DNA from: Fragilariopsis cylindrus CCMP1102
Lineage: Eukaryota; Bacillariophyta; Bacillariophyceae; Bacillariales; Bacillariaceae
Reading direction: 5' to 3'
Length of the DNA stretch: 64,000 nt
NCBI GenBank assembly: GCA_900095095.1
Contig: FMBT01000374.1
Location: 124,001 to 188,000 of the forward strand
This document shows, one piece after another, positions 44,309-56,305 of this stretch. The stretch's first letter is position 1; the number at the start of each line of letters is the position of its first letter. The position numbers and the translations under genes are program-made. The notes beneath the pieces were generated by a model, which worked only from the letters and a program-made list of their open reading frames with translations, was not told where the DNA came from and did no database searches.

Positions 44309-47300
44309 GGTAAAAACAACAATTATACCAAGAGTTAATGCAAAGGCTATGTTGACGACGACGACTACACAATCGCAATCGCATCAACAAGAGGAAAATA
44401 CGAAGCTTAACAATGCTGTCAAAGCAAATGCTATGTTGACGACTACGACTACGCAATCGCAATCACATCAACAAGCGGAAAGAACGAAGCTTAATAATGT
44501 TGTCAATAACAATGATAACAATTCTGTAGGACTAATAGCAAAACTAGTTGTACAAGCAGCAGCAGGAGAAGAAGGTCGTTCCGATAATTTTGTGACTTCT
44601 TCTAATTCTACTATTACAACAACAGTGGCAGCAGTAGTAGCAGCACCACTACCATCACCATCACCACCGAATATGATGGAACAGAATGAGCAAAAACAGC
44701 AACAACAGCATCAGGAACAGCAACCGAAGCATGTGAATGCGAATGTGAATGCGAATAGTAGTAATAGTAGTTGTAATTTAGTGCTTGGAGAAGTAGTAAA
44801 AGAAAAAGTACAAGTACAAGAAGGAGGACTGAATAATCATATCGACAAGACTTCTAAAGAAACAATACCAACACCAATAATAACAACAACAGTTGCATCA
44901 ACAAAAGAAGAAAAAGAAAAACAACAACAACAACAAGGAGAGGGAGAAGGGGTAGGAGTAAGAGTAGGAACATCACGTGATAGTACTACGTGTACTGATA
45001 TTGATCTTAACGAAGAATATGTGCACGTTGCCATGGACGTTGTTGTTGTTGCAGTTGTGGAAGGAACGGCAAAACCAACACGACCTACTCCTACTAAAAA
45101 TGCTATGTTAACGACGACGACGACGACGACGACTACGCAATCGCAATCACATCAACAAGCGGAAAGAACGAAGCTTAATAATGCTGTCAATAACAATGAT
45201 AATAATTCTGTTGGACTACAAGAAAGACTAGTTTTACAAGCAGCAGGAAAAGAAGGTCGTTCCGATAATATTGTGACTTCTTCTAATTCTACGATTACAA
45301 CAACAACGGCAGCGGCAGCAGTAGTAGCAGCAATATCAAATGTAACAGTAACAGCAACTTCACCGGGACTGCTCTCTCAAAAGCAAAAACAAAAGAATGC
45401 GGATAATAATTCTTTGGGATTAGTACAGGTGCAAGATGTTGGTACCGTCGCCAATTCTAATGTACCTATGACGGTGGCACCAAATACAATGTCAACGTCA
45501 AATGCAACGATGACACTTGAACCAAGGAAACGTCTTGATTCAGAAGCACAAGCTGGGGAAGAACAGAAAAGACTTGAGGCTGTAGAAGCTAAAGCTGCTG
45601 ACGAGGAACGGATACGAATCGAGGCACAAGCCAAAGCTGACGAGGAAGGGAAACGTCTTGATTCAGAAGCAAAAGCTGAGGATATACGGAAACGACTTGA
45701 CGCTGTTGCAGAAGTTAAAGCTGCTGAAGTAAATCGTCTTGAGGCTGTTGCAAAAGCTGAAGCTGCTAACAAGGAGAAAAATCGTCTTGAGGCTATTGCA
45801 AAAGCCAAAGAACGACTTGAAGCTGTTGCAAAAGCAAAAGCTGCTGATGAGGAGAAAAATCGTCTTGAGGCTGTTGCAAAAGCTAAGGCTAACAAGGAAA
45901 GGGAACGACTTGAAGCTGTTGCAAAAGCTAAAGAGAAAAATCGTCTTGAGGCTGTTGCAAAAGCTAAAGCTGCTACCGCCAAGAAGAAATGGCTTGAGGC
46001 GTTAGACGCCAAAGCTAAGACTGAGGAGAAAAATCGTCTTGAGGCTGTTGCAAAAGCTGAAGCTGCTAACAAGGAGAAAAATCGTCTTGAGGCTATTGCA
46101 AAAGCTAAAGAACGACTTGAAGCTGTTGCAAAAGCAAAAGCTGCTGATAAGGAGAAAAATCGTCTTGAGGCTGTTGCAAAAGCTAAGGCAGACGAGGAAA
46201 AGAAACGGCTTGAAGCAATTGCAAAAGAAAGAATAGCTGAAGAAGAACGGAAACGGCTTGAGGCTATTGTAAAAGTCAAGGTAGAGGAAGAACGGAAGCG
46301 GCTTGAGGCTATTGCAAAAGTCAAGGCAGAGAAAGAACGGATGCGACTAGAGACTATTGCAAAAGTCAAGGCAGAGGAAGAACAAAAACGGCTTGAAGCA
46401 ATTGCAAAAGCAGAGAGAGAAAAAATAGCTGAGGAAGAACAGAAACAGCTTGAGGCTATTGCAATAGTCAAGGTACCTATGACGGTCGTCATGACTACCC
46501 CCTCTAATATTCCTCCTTCTCCTCCGCCTCATCCTTATCAAAAAGAATATGATAACATGGAAGCAACAACAACAGGATCTCCTCCTCCTCCTCCTCCTAT
46601 AGGGAAGACCATCATTCAGAGTACACAGAAGGATGATAATGATGATGAAGTAGTTGTAGTAGAAGAACCGGCAAAAACACCATTCCCATCAGCTTTATCA
46701 GCATCATCAACAGCAACAACAACAACAGCAGCAGCAGCAGCAACAACATCAACATCAGCAACAGCAACAGCAACGTCTCTAATAATCGATCTAACAATTG
46801 ATGATGATCCCGATAACGATGTGGTCAAAATGGACGAATCATCGCAACATTTAACAGCGAAAGGTAAACCAAAAATGAAAAGAGCTAAGAGACAAATGTT
46901 ACCATTGAATCGTCGAAAGATGCAAGATGAAGAGGCGGATAATAATAACGATGTGGTAGGAGGAAGTCTTGTGGGTGCGACCAACAAACCCAATCCTTCT
47001 CCTTCTGCTCAATCATCAAAATTAATAACGATGAATGTGATGATGAAATCACCAACCGCCGAGGAATTACTAGCAGAAAGAATTGTGATTGATGATGTGA
47101 ATGATCATGATATTCTAATGGGATCACGGAAATGTAACAAACATCCTGGGAATAAAGTTTATAGGGATATTGTACGAAAGTATACACCACAATTGGAGGC
47201 TATAGGTAGTAGAGCGATAGTTGCTAGTATGGTAATTGATCATATTCATAATCAAATTGGTGGTCGATTCTTAAAAGTTGATAGTACTAATCAATGGCAT

Positions 47301-50300
47301 GTTGTTCCGCAATCGGATGTCATAACCAAGATTACAAAAGCATTAAGTGAATTGATAATTCCTCCTATTAGTGGTCCCGCCCTCCCAAAATCTATTCCTA
47401 CTAGTACCATGTTGGAGTCGATTGGGGAGTCGATTGGGGAGTCGATTGGACAATCAATTGTTCGGCGGAGAAAAAATAGAATCGAGGATGAGAAGATAAT
47501 TGAAAAAGATGATGATGACGCTGAATCCAATAGTAACGATGACAATAATAACGTAGAGGATGTTAAGGCTGACAAAGAAAGGAAAAGAATCGACTTAGAC
47601 GCCAAAGCTGACGAGGAAAGAACACGTCTCGAGTTAGACGCCAAAGCTAAGACTGAGGAGAAGAAACGTCTTGAGGCTCTTGCTCAAGCTCAAGCTGCTG
47701 ACAAGGAGAAAAATCATCTTGAGGCTCTTGCTCAAGCTCAAGCTGCTGACAAGGAGAAAAATCGTCTTGAGGCTCTTGCTCAAGCTCAAGCTGCTCAAGC
47801 TAACGAGGAAAGGAAACACCTTGAAGCTGTTGCAAAAGCTATTGCTGACGAAGAAAGTAAAAGAATCGAGTCAAAAGCAAGAGCTGCAGACGAGGAAAGG
47901 AAACGTCTAGAGGCTGTTGCTAAAGCCGAGCGATTAGGAGAAGAAGATGAAGAAAATGCTACCTCTAATAGTTCCGGCGATAGTTCAAAAACAAATATAG
48001 ATTGTTCAACTCCTACTGCGGTATGTACCACTACTACTACTACGACTACTACTACGACTACAACAAAGAAGAAAAGTAAGAAGAAGGACCTTACTCTTTA
48101 CAGTAATCTAACCAACGGACAGTATTGGGAATTGCATACATCGCCATCGGATAACGATAGTAATGGACGTCGTCGTACTCGCCGTAGTAGTACGAATAAT
48201 AGTATCAATATCAATGAAACAACGACAAGAATTTCTGACAAGATATGCAGTACATTCGAAGATGACGACGAGAGCGAGGACGATGCCAATATTGGTTATA
48301 CAAGTCTCAATAACAATCAATGTCTGTCGTCATATGTATGTGCTTCTAATCTATATAATGTTGAAGAAAAAGAAGATGCTATTGCTGCTGATGAAAAAGA
48401 AGATAAAGATTATGGTAGCAATGTTTTGTTGAGGCCGCCGATGGCGAAAATGCGTCCTAATAAACGAAATGCACAAGAAACGGCGACGGCAGCCACGACC
48501 AAGGAGGCATCATTGAAACGACGAAAAACGGCGACTTTTGATGATGCTGATATTAATGCCTCTAATGCCTCAGCCGCTACTTACACCACCCGACCTACTA
48601 CTACAGTGGAAGACAACGGTACTTTTCCTTCTCCATCATCTTCAATAGAACAGCCCGCATCATCCACAAGTCAAGTTGATAGTAGTCGACGACAAAAAGA
48701 AGAAAAAGAAGGAAAACATACATCTTTTGATCATAGTGCTTCTCTCACCCTTCACGCCAACAACAACAACAAAAGTGACGAGAAAGATACAACCGACGAT
48801 GACGACTGCGTCGATTGCGATGATACAACTCTTCCCATGTCGGCTGCAAAAAGGAGTATCCATTCGTCTTCGCCGACTCCACAAAAAGATAGGATTGCTA
48901 ATCTGTCATCATTAGCTAACCCAAAAAATAGTGATGATGACGGGGAGAAGGACGGTAAAAAAGAGCGTGGCGACAACAACGGCAACGACAACCCAAGTGC
49001 ACCTAGTAATGTTAGGAATGCGACGATACCAACCGCCGTTGCCACCAACGAACAGAGTCTTGCAAATGTGGATACGTTCGCTTCAAAGGTAACACAATTT
49101 TCTTCTTCCTTAGAAAAGATTGGGAATTTCTTATCGTCGTCCATATTCGCAACTACAACGAATGGAAAAAGCACCATCGACAATGATGGTGGTCAAAAAA
49201 ATAAGAGTAAACCGCCTCTCACTACAGAACAGAAGGACAAGGTGAATGGAGGCAGTGACAGAAACTGTGACAGTGACAGCGATTACGTTGATAGCATGGA
49301 ATTTGACGAAGAAGAAGATGATGACCAGTATGGAGCAACTGGTACCGTCAAAGGCCAGCAGCAGCAGCAGCAGCAAATAGAAGAAGACTTGATGATCGAA
49401 GATGATGGGAAGGATGGTGATAACGATAACGATGACGACAATGACTACAAAGCAATTCAAGGTACTACTGCAAAGTCGACAACACATGATGATGCAGCAG
49501 CAGCAGCAGTGTATCAAAAAGTCCGTAACGAAAATCCAAAAGTGTCCACAGCAAATGATGCAAATACTAATGATTCGGTATCGCCTGATTGTGGTTCCAA
49601 TAAGAAACGTAAATTTTGTCCCAGCGACGAAATGGATATTGTTGTGGAAGTAAGAACCGGCATAAACTCTGCCAACAATCTAAGTAACAACAAGAACGAC
49701 GATGGTGAGAATAGTTCTAAAAAACTTCTCGCTGGAAACAACGCATCAGCAAGAAAGGATGAAGGAAAGGACAAGAAAAAGGCTGATGGTGGGAACGAAA
49801 GCGATACAACTTGCGTAGACAATAATGGGAAGAAGCGTGGCAGCAATAATGCTCCTACTAAAAACATCCCGTCAAATTATTCTCTTCGTCGTTCGTCAAC
49901 GAGGACAGAAGCAACCGATAGGGATGATACAAATGCCGATGCCCCTGCTGCTGTAGATGTTGGAAACGCTCCTACTGCTACAGTATCAGCAATGTCGAAT
50001 ATCGCTTTTAAGAAGAATGTGTGGGGCTTACTCCCAATGCCGATTATTTCAAAATCTCCTTACGATGGCATAAGATGTGCGGAGTTGGACGAAGATTTTT
50101 TTGAAGAATTGAAAGAGATATTAGGTCCGGATCCCGTCGATGTCCGAGATAATCTAGGAATGATGAATCCCAGACTGCGTCATTTCTTTGGGGAGCATGC
50201 TCATCACCTACATAAAGCACGTTTTGAGATTGAAAAATCTGGAATTGTATTTAGTGTACATTGGCCGGAAGGAAGAATTAGAGGTAAAGACTTTGGTTCG

Positions 50301-51319
50301 ATCCCAAAAAGGGAACTGCTTTTATGTTTATACGAACACAGATTTTCAAAAGGTGACGAGAATGTGTTAAAATCGGTTATTTCAAGTTTAGATTGTTTCG
50401 AACTTGTGATAGAGGTACGTGTACGGGAATGCAAATGTAAATGCTAACGCGAATGCGAATAATACAGTTAATGTTACCACTACTCAGTAGGGAATTATGA
50501 CATATCCACTCACCCAATTTTTTTGTTTGGTTTTGTTTTTGACAGGCATTAGAGACTTGGGGTTTCGAAGCCGACTATATCAAACTAGTTTCAAACAAAA
50601 ACAGCAAAGAGAAGGCATTTTATTTTGATACCCAAAAACGAAATTGTTTCAAATGCCAAATCTTTATTGCTAGAGCTTACGCAACGTATCAGGTACTAAA
50701 CAAAACGGACGAACCCATCGGTACTTCTTTCTTGTCGAAGATTAAGGTGTGTCTTGACTTCATGGACAAGAATGTTCGAGTCAATCAAACTGAACTCGAC
50801 AGACTTCAACAAGAACAGGAAAAATTGAAGAACAAGTCAAAAAGAGTTCTTACCAAGGCCGGTCTCAAAACAACAGGTTTAGATGACGATGATGACGATA
50901 TGCGTTCGACGTCGACATCAGAAAGCTCTTCCGAATCTTCTTCGAGTGTCGAAAAAGCTGAAGATGAAGTTGAAGTTGATGATGAATCTCGATCTCGTTC
51001 CGGATCCGATGACAACGGCAATGATAATGACAATGACAACAACAGCATCCATAATTCTGCACGTCGTGCTTACACTTCCGACAACAATGCTGATGATGTT
51101 GATCCGCATATGGCACATTTCGACAGAATTCGTCGACGTACTACTAAACTCCCGTGTAGGGAACGAGAAAAGGAACTTCTTATGTCTTTCCGTATTATGC
51201 AAAAGGAAATGCAAATTTTATTCCGTAGGGTAAGTTTCTTCAAAACACAATTAGAAGATCGTCAGCATCGTCAAATTTTTAAAGATGAGATCAAAGAAAG
51301 AATTATGAAAGAAGAATAG
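40672..51319 (+). CDS. Giant multi-DUF6824 protein, three exons, about 3457 aa
   Basis: Exons 40672-41631, 41775-50414 and 50546-51319; introns of 143 and 131 bp (GTAAGT...ACAG and GTACGT...ACAG), both phase 0. An earlier in-frame ATG at 40447 is less likely. Four copies of a domain I know as DUF6824 are visible: about 205-330 (degenerate: DIMAGRSG, GPGRFI), 660-800 (degenerate, KGRFLQE), 915-1015 (canonical: DVLSGRGGGINSHPGNKVFR, NGRFL, HWWVEI) and 2085-2185 (DILMGSRKCNKHPGNKVYR, GGRFLKV). Between them lie Gln runs and two charged helical tracts (about 1570-1887 and 2250-2373) built on RLEAVAKAKA-like repeats. A conserved-looking C-terminal region (about 3060-3250) has DGIRCAELDEDFFEELKEIL. 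Basic clusters suit the nucleus. A transcription-factor-like or scaffold role is inference. Confidence 0.85.
41632..41774 (+). other. Intron 1 of the giant gene
   Basis: GTAAGT donor, CT-microsatellite polypyrimidine tract and TTCACAG acceptor. It joins IALKI to RNLFMN in phase 0, which continues the first DUF6824-like module across the junction. Confidence 0.85.
45530..46480 (+). repeat. Coding minisatellite (RLEA..KAKA helix)
   Basis: Fifteen or more diverged in-frame units of 36-63 bp encode the alternating Glu/Lys helix of the giant protein. Longer near-identical blocks (for example 45730-45870 and 46030-46170) show recent internal duplication. A second, shorter array lies at 47570-47930. 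The long antisense open frame here is only a reflection of the repeats. Confidence 0.85.
50415..50545 (+). other. Intron 2 of the giant gene
   Basis: GTACGT donor and TTTTTGACAG acceptor. It joins FELVIE to ALETWGFEADY in phase 0; without splicing the frame stops 11 codons later. Confidence 0.85.
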
Positions 51320-53006
51320 AATATGAACAATAATAATGAAGGAAAAAACGAAGTAAAATAATGAAACGCAGTAAATTAAATTCGATTGAATAGAATAATG
51401 CAAGGAGGGGAAAATAGATTATTGCGGGTGGGGGGTGTTTAATTTAAAAATATGATTAATATTTATTGTATTAAAAAGATATATTTTACTAATACCGGAA
51501 ATGGTTTGCTGCATTACAGTATCAAATACTCTGCATGTAGGATCTTATTTTTGACTGCCTTGCTAGAAGCGTAGCGTAGCACCCACTCGATGTAATATTA
51601 TAGTCTCCACTTCAACGTAGATTATAGAAAAAAAACACTCAACATATTTTGGTTCAGTTTTATTAGATCCTTATGTACACATACCACACCCTATATTTGA
51701 TTTTGAACTTCAATTTTTGCATTTGAGGTTTTCTAATTATTCCGACACAATTAAAAAAATTCAACTAGTACAGTAGGGATTAAGTTTTGCCATTTTGCGG
51801 ACGTCGTCCCCTCTTTACAAGTCACGGTAGTATATCTCATCATTTGTCATTGTACAGTTGGTTTGATCATAGTAAAACGACGAAGGTTTCGTTTCGGGGA
51901 CTACTTCCAGTCCTGGTACTAAATATTAGTCGTAAGACATTCAACTAATTAATCATAATATATTATTATTAATTAAGAAATAATGCAATTATACTATCAT
52001 AGTATCATGTACTATTGGCAACCATCATACAAACATTATCGTAGTCATAGAGCTAGTAGAAAATGATACACTTCAAAAAGTATCATCATTTATGATTAGC
52101 ATGTACTATTGACAACTATCATACAAACATCATCGTAGTCTTAATATACTTTATGACTATAATATTGATTTGAATTGCCCTTTATAAAGCCTCATCGCCA
52201 CTTTGACACGGCACGACTAAGAGACAAGATAGGATACTTCCTCTGTGCAACGCTAAATGCATACGCTCTATATGGTAAGGAATTTTCAGAGAATAAAACT
52301 GTGAAGAGTGATTCGAAAAAATTTCAAAATCTCATTTTTTTAAAATTTCCCGTCGATTGGATAGATTTTAAGTGTTGGTTCTGCACTTTTTTATTTTGTG
52401 AAAATTCCTAACAATAGCGCGTATGCATTTAGCGTTGCACTGAGGAAGTACGATTACGTTGATTTAACGCAAAAAATCAAATCTTTGTATCAAATTGGCG
52501 TAAGTATATAGGCTTAGTTGTTCTTTTTCTTGATAGTAAAAAATGAAGAACAAAAGAAGGAAAGAAAAAAATAACACGATACGATACGATTAAACGATGA
52601 TACGCAAAAAAGCAAAACTTACAATAATTGTTCATCGGTGCGTAAGTTTATTAGAGGCTAGTGTTGTTCAATCTTGATGATAGTAAAAAATGAAGAACAA
52701 AAAAGTAAAAAAACAAAAGAAGAAAAAAAGAGAAGCCAGAACAAAAAAAACCCCACGACCTACCGCCTATTGTAACAATAATGTAAGTAGAGTCTCATTA
52801 TTTATTTACTTGGTAAAAACTTGGCAAAAATTCCACAACACATTACATACACACATCACATCACTGTATTGAATTGAATTTGAATTGATTTTGTCCACTC
52901 ATTTATCAATTAACTATAACGTACTGTATCGACAAAGGAGAAGAAGCAGAAGAAGAAGAAGAAACAAAACTTTCTCGTTATCTCAACAACAACAAGAACA
53001 ACAGCA
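51320..53006. other. AT-rich intergenic region with fold-back element
   Basis: 1.7 kb. It includes repeated ATCATA-rich segments (52000-52140), a fold-back (52235-52450) and a 60-bp imperfect direct repeat ending GATAGTAAAAAATGAAGAAC (52534-52553 and 52678-52697). No coding frame is supported. Confidence 0.55.
52235..52450. repeat. Fold-back (MITE-like) element with about 60-bp arms
   Basis: The left arm 52235-52294 and the reverse complement of the right arm 52393-52450 share TACTTCCTC.GTGCAACGCT and AAATGCATACGC, and, after a small gap, AGGAATTTTC. The loop is about 100 bp and AT-rich. No coding potential. The outer 35 bp also occur once, in single orientation, at 26191-26225. Confidence 0.75.
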
Positions 53007-55205
53007 ATGATGGTCTTCGATGATAATACTAGTCCTACTACTACTATGACTACTTTTACTAGTAGTAGTATTACATCCAAAATGACAAGGAGGATTAGTG
53101 ACACCGATGATGGTATCGACGGTGGTATAAGTAAATCATTACTATTACCTACTTCTGCTTCTACTTCTTCTTTACCTTCTTTATCAGATTGTGAAAGTGG
53201 TCTTTCAATGTTATTAAGATCATCATCATCATCAGATGCAAGAACAAGTAGTGCAAGATCAAGATCAATAAGTAGTGATAAAAACAGTAATGATATTAGT
53301 AACGCTATCTTTGATACAAGTAGTAGTAAGACTACCATTATTAGTACTAATGCGAGTCATCAACAAGATCAACAACAAACGCACAGCAGTAATAGTAATA
53401 CACATAGTATTATAAGTAATTCATTAAAAACAAGGATCATACAGGAACTTATGGATACAAAGAATAAATTAAATGAAACAAAAAATGAACTAAAAAATGC
53501 TAATGAAGCATTACTATTATTGTCTACTTCTTCTCATCATAATAGTAATAGTATTAGTAAATATTCACTGAAGAAAGAGAAGAAGAAGACAACGAACAGT
53601 GATAACAATAATAATAGTAATAGTAATGAACAAATGATACGTGAAGTATTAAATATTGTTGCTGGTAATAATAATAATAATAATACCGGTAGTAACAATA
53701 ACAATGCTCATGATTATGACAGCTATACTAATTTGCTACAAGGTAATACCTTCGCTTCTGGTATTCCTACTACTACTACTCCCACTACTATTCTCCCTCA
53801 AGAATTCCAAGATCATAATAGTAATGACAACGCTACCTCAAGTACTATTACCGATGATGAAGATGACGATGACGATGATGATGATAGTAGCTTCCATGTT
53901 TCTGATTACAGCTTTGCTGATACAGCAGACACAGACCATACAGACTATACAGACGATCACGGTAGTATTCAAAGTTTACAAGAAAGCTTAGGAGCGTTAT
54001 CATCAATAGGTAGTAACAACACCATTTGTAACATCTGTAATGATAATTATAGCAAGAATAATGAAGGTGATGCCGCTGCAGGTAATATTGTGGTAACTAC
54101 AGCTACAACTACAACTGCATCGAATACAAAACCACAACAACTACAACCACAACCACCATTCCGGTTATTGTCGTCATCATCATCATCGTCATCATCTCAG
54201 TCCAAGAAGAAGAAAGAACTACCATTATCGAAGACGAAGATGACGATGACGATGAAAACAATTCCAAAACTAGTTGTAGCATTACAATCATCAATCACGA
54301 CGATTGAAAGGAAGCAACAACAGCCAAAGCAACAACAACAAAAGCAGAAGCCAAAGCCAAAGCAAAAAAAACAGCAAAAGCAACAGCAACAGCCAAGACA
54401 ATCAAGACTACCAAGACGTTCTTCACTCAAAACAACGATAGGAACATCATCACAACAACAGCAACATAGTCATCGTCGTCAATCATTACCAAATCGATCA
54501 AGATCTGATTCCTCATCATCAGGTTCATTATTACGTATACGATTACCAGGTTCAAATAAACGAATAATACGACGTCGTTCCATTGAATTTGATGAAAAAG
54601 TACGTGTGAAAACAATACCAAGTCAAGTACAACTATTAGAAGAAGATGATGAAGATGAAGATGAAGGTGAAGACAATAATAATGAAGATAACAATAACGA
54701 TGAAGGTAGTAAAAGTAATGCAACAAATAATTCCAATTTATATTCAAATTCAAATAATGTTTCAAATAATGATAATAATGATAATGATAATAATGATTCA
54801 ACAACAACAACAAAACCAAAAACAATGAAAGAATTATGGTTTCAACCAGATGAATATGAATCAATAAAAAGAAAAACAATGGCATTAATAAGAGCAATAC
54901 ATGATAATGATACATGTGGCGTTGCATATTGTACACGTGGATTAGAAAGATATTTTCATATTACGGAAGTACAAGGGAAACGGAATGTGGCATGGGATTC
55001 TGTATTAGATGAACAAGAATTACAACGAGATTCGTCGGTATTTGATGATGATCGATTATCAAAAGCATATAGTAAATGTACAGAAAAATCGAGTATAGAA
55101 GCCTATGAACGTGGTCAATTAGATCAAGATGAAATTGAAAGATATCTGAAAAAAACAAGAAAGTTATGTCGTACATATAGTATGCCATATAGTATGCCAT
55201 ATTAA
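53007..55205 (+). CDS. Diatom-conserved hypothetical protein, 732 aa
   Basis: Single exon. The N-terminal 570 residues are mostly Ser, Thr, Asn and Asp runs with a short coiled coil (LMDTKNKLNETKNELKNANE, about 147-166) and a Lys/Gln-rich block. The C-terminal third contains the arrangement RRRSIEFDEKVRVKTIP, an acidic/Asn linker, ELWFQPDEYESIKRK, CTRGLERYF, then VLDEQELQ and a helical end. I know this arrangement from a large diatom family of unknown role in which V.F.E.V.V is followed by WF...EY..IK and a CARGLE-type motif. No enzyme motif is seen. The very end repeats YSMPYSMPY. Expression signals are not obvious upstream. Confidence 0.75.
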   Translation: MMVFDDNTSPTTTMTTFTSSSITSKMTRRISDTDDGIDGGISKSLLLPTSASTSSLPSLSDCESGLSMLLRSSSSSDARTSSARSRSISSDKNSNDISNAIFDTSSSKTTIISTNASHQQDQQQTHSSNSNTHSIISNSLKTRIIQELMDTKNKLNETKNELKNANEALLLLSTSSHHNSNSISKYSLKKEKKKTTNSDNNNNSNSNEQMIREVLNIVAGNNNNNNTGSNNNNAHDYDSYTNLLQGNTFASGIPTTTTPTTILPQEFQDHNSNDNATSSTITDDEDDDDDDDDSSFHVSDYSFADTADTDHTDYTDDHGSIQSLQESLGALSSIGSNNTICNICNDNYSKNNEGDAAAGNIVVTTATTTTASNTKPQQLQPQPPFRLLSSSSSSSSSQSKKKKELPLSKTKMTMTMKTIPKLVVALQSSITTIERKQQQPKQQQQKQKPKPKQKKQQKQQQQPRQSRLPRRSSLKTTIGTSSQQQQHSHRRQSLPNRSRSDSSSSGSLLRIRLPGSNKRIIRRRSIEFDEKVRVKTIPSQVQLLEEDDEDEDEGEDNNNEDNNNDEGSKSNATNNSNLYSNSNNVSNNDNNDNDNNDSTTTTKPKTMKELWFQPDEYESIKRKTMALIRAIHDNDTCGVAYCTRGLERYFHITEVQGKRNVAWDSVLDEQELQRDSSVFDDDRLSKAYSKCTEKSSIEAYERGQLDQDEIERYLKKTRKLCRTYSMPYSMPY

Positions 55206-55493
55206 AAGTAAAGTAGAACCTATTATATTTATATATACTATATACTGTATTCTAATAACAACAATAATAATGAATGTTAAGAAAGAAGTATCACTTTACG
55301 ATACAGTACATACGTCGGATACATATAAGGACATCGGGGTACAGTGCAAATCTAAGTACTGTAGGATTCTTATAAATTTCAACTTAGCATAGCTGCCATG
55401 CCATGCCTACTTCTAGACTAATTGTATAGGATATAGATAGATAGGACTTGGTATTGCAATAGAATGTAATTGTGTGCTAGTAGTTGTATTGCG
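55206..55493. other. Short intergenic, convergent genes
   Basis: 290 bp between convergent 3' ends, with several TACAGTA/TACTGTA heptamers (about 55243, 55303, 55358). Nothing else is seen. Confidence 0.5.
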
Positions 55494-56305
55494 TTAGTTG
55501 CGAGCTGCTACACTATCTGCTACACTATAGACTAAACAATGAATCAGTCCACCTCTTTCTCGTCTTCCACGTCTTCGTTCGCGTTTTCGTTCACGTCTTC
55601 CACTACGTCTTCGTCGTTCCTCGACGTATACAGTTCTTTGTGGTGGTTGTCCTCCATATCCATAGTTAGGTGGTGGTGATGCTGCTGCGCCATAACCATA
55701 TGGGTACGGAGGAGGTTGCTGCTGCCTGTATCCCACGTATTGAGGTTGCTGCTCATATGCTCCTGGAGCTCCCCCATATCCTCCTGGAGACGGATATGCT
55801 TGTGCGACTTGAGGTGGTGGTGATCCTACTCCTGGCGGGTACGCCATGGTTGCAGCAGCCATAGGCAAACCAACACCAGGAGCGGCAATTCGTGATGCTG
55901 CCTCTGCTTCGAGTCGTCTACATTCTCTGGCTTGCTTTCCTTTTTCTTTTCTATCCTTTCTAATTCACGTCTTTGTTCTTCTAATTGTGCCTTACGATGC
56001 TTATCTTCTTCTTTTCTCCTACGTTTTTCTTCCACAGCACGTTCATGTTCTTCCTTTTTATTCTTTTTCTTATCAACATAATGAGTTATGGTAGCACCGG
56101 TAGCCGCACCAGCAAAAAAACCAACACCAGCACCTTGGAGGAATTTCTTGTCGGTAACGGTTTCTTTAATTTTTTCACCAGTTGTTTGCTCATGTTTTTC
56201 ATTATCGTCGTCGTCATCAAATTCTCTCTTCTCGTTGTAGGAATTCTCATCAACGGCTATGATCTCTTCTTTATCTTCGTTCTTTTGGTATATTTCATTC
56301 GTCAT
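55494..56305 (-). CDS. Glycine-zipper and PGY-rich protein, frame-broken
   Basis: The frame from the ATG at 56305 encodes an acidic head, TDKKFLQGAGVGFFAGAATGATITHYVDKKK (a short Gly/Ala-rich hydrophobic segment of glycine-zipper type, about residues 52-75; the string is given in parts: GVGFFAGAATGATI is its core) and a long Lys/Glu/Arg coiled coil. At an A5 run (55941-55945 on the plus strand as T5) the frame breaks; the original frame stops at 55826, while the next frame continues the coil (ARECRRLEAEAASRIAAPG) into a Pro/Gly/Tyr-rich region (PSPGGYGGAPGAYEQQ) and an Arg-rich tail to 55494. One added A joins them, about 270 residues. A membrane-associated low-complexity protein is a reasonable reading; no specific function is recognised. 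Confidence 0.65.

Noticed and set aside
45377-46492. Antisense 371-residue Ser/Ala/Phe frame
   Set aside because: It is the mirror of the Lys/Glu helix repeat on the plus strand; its repetitive composition follows from that.
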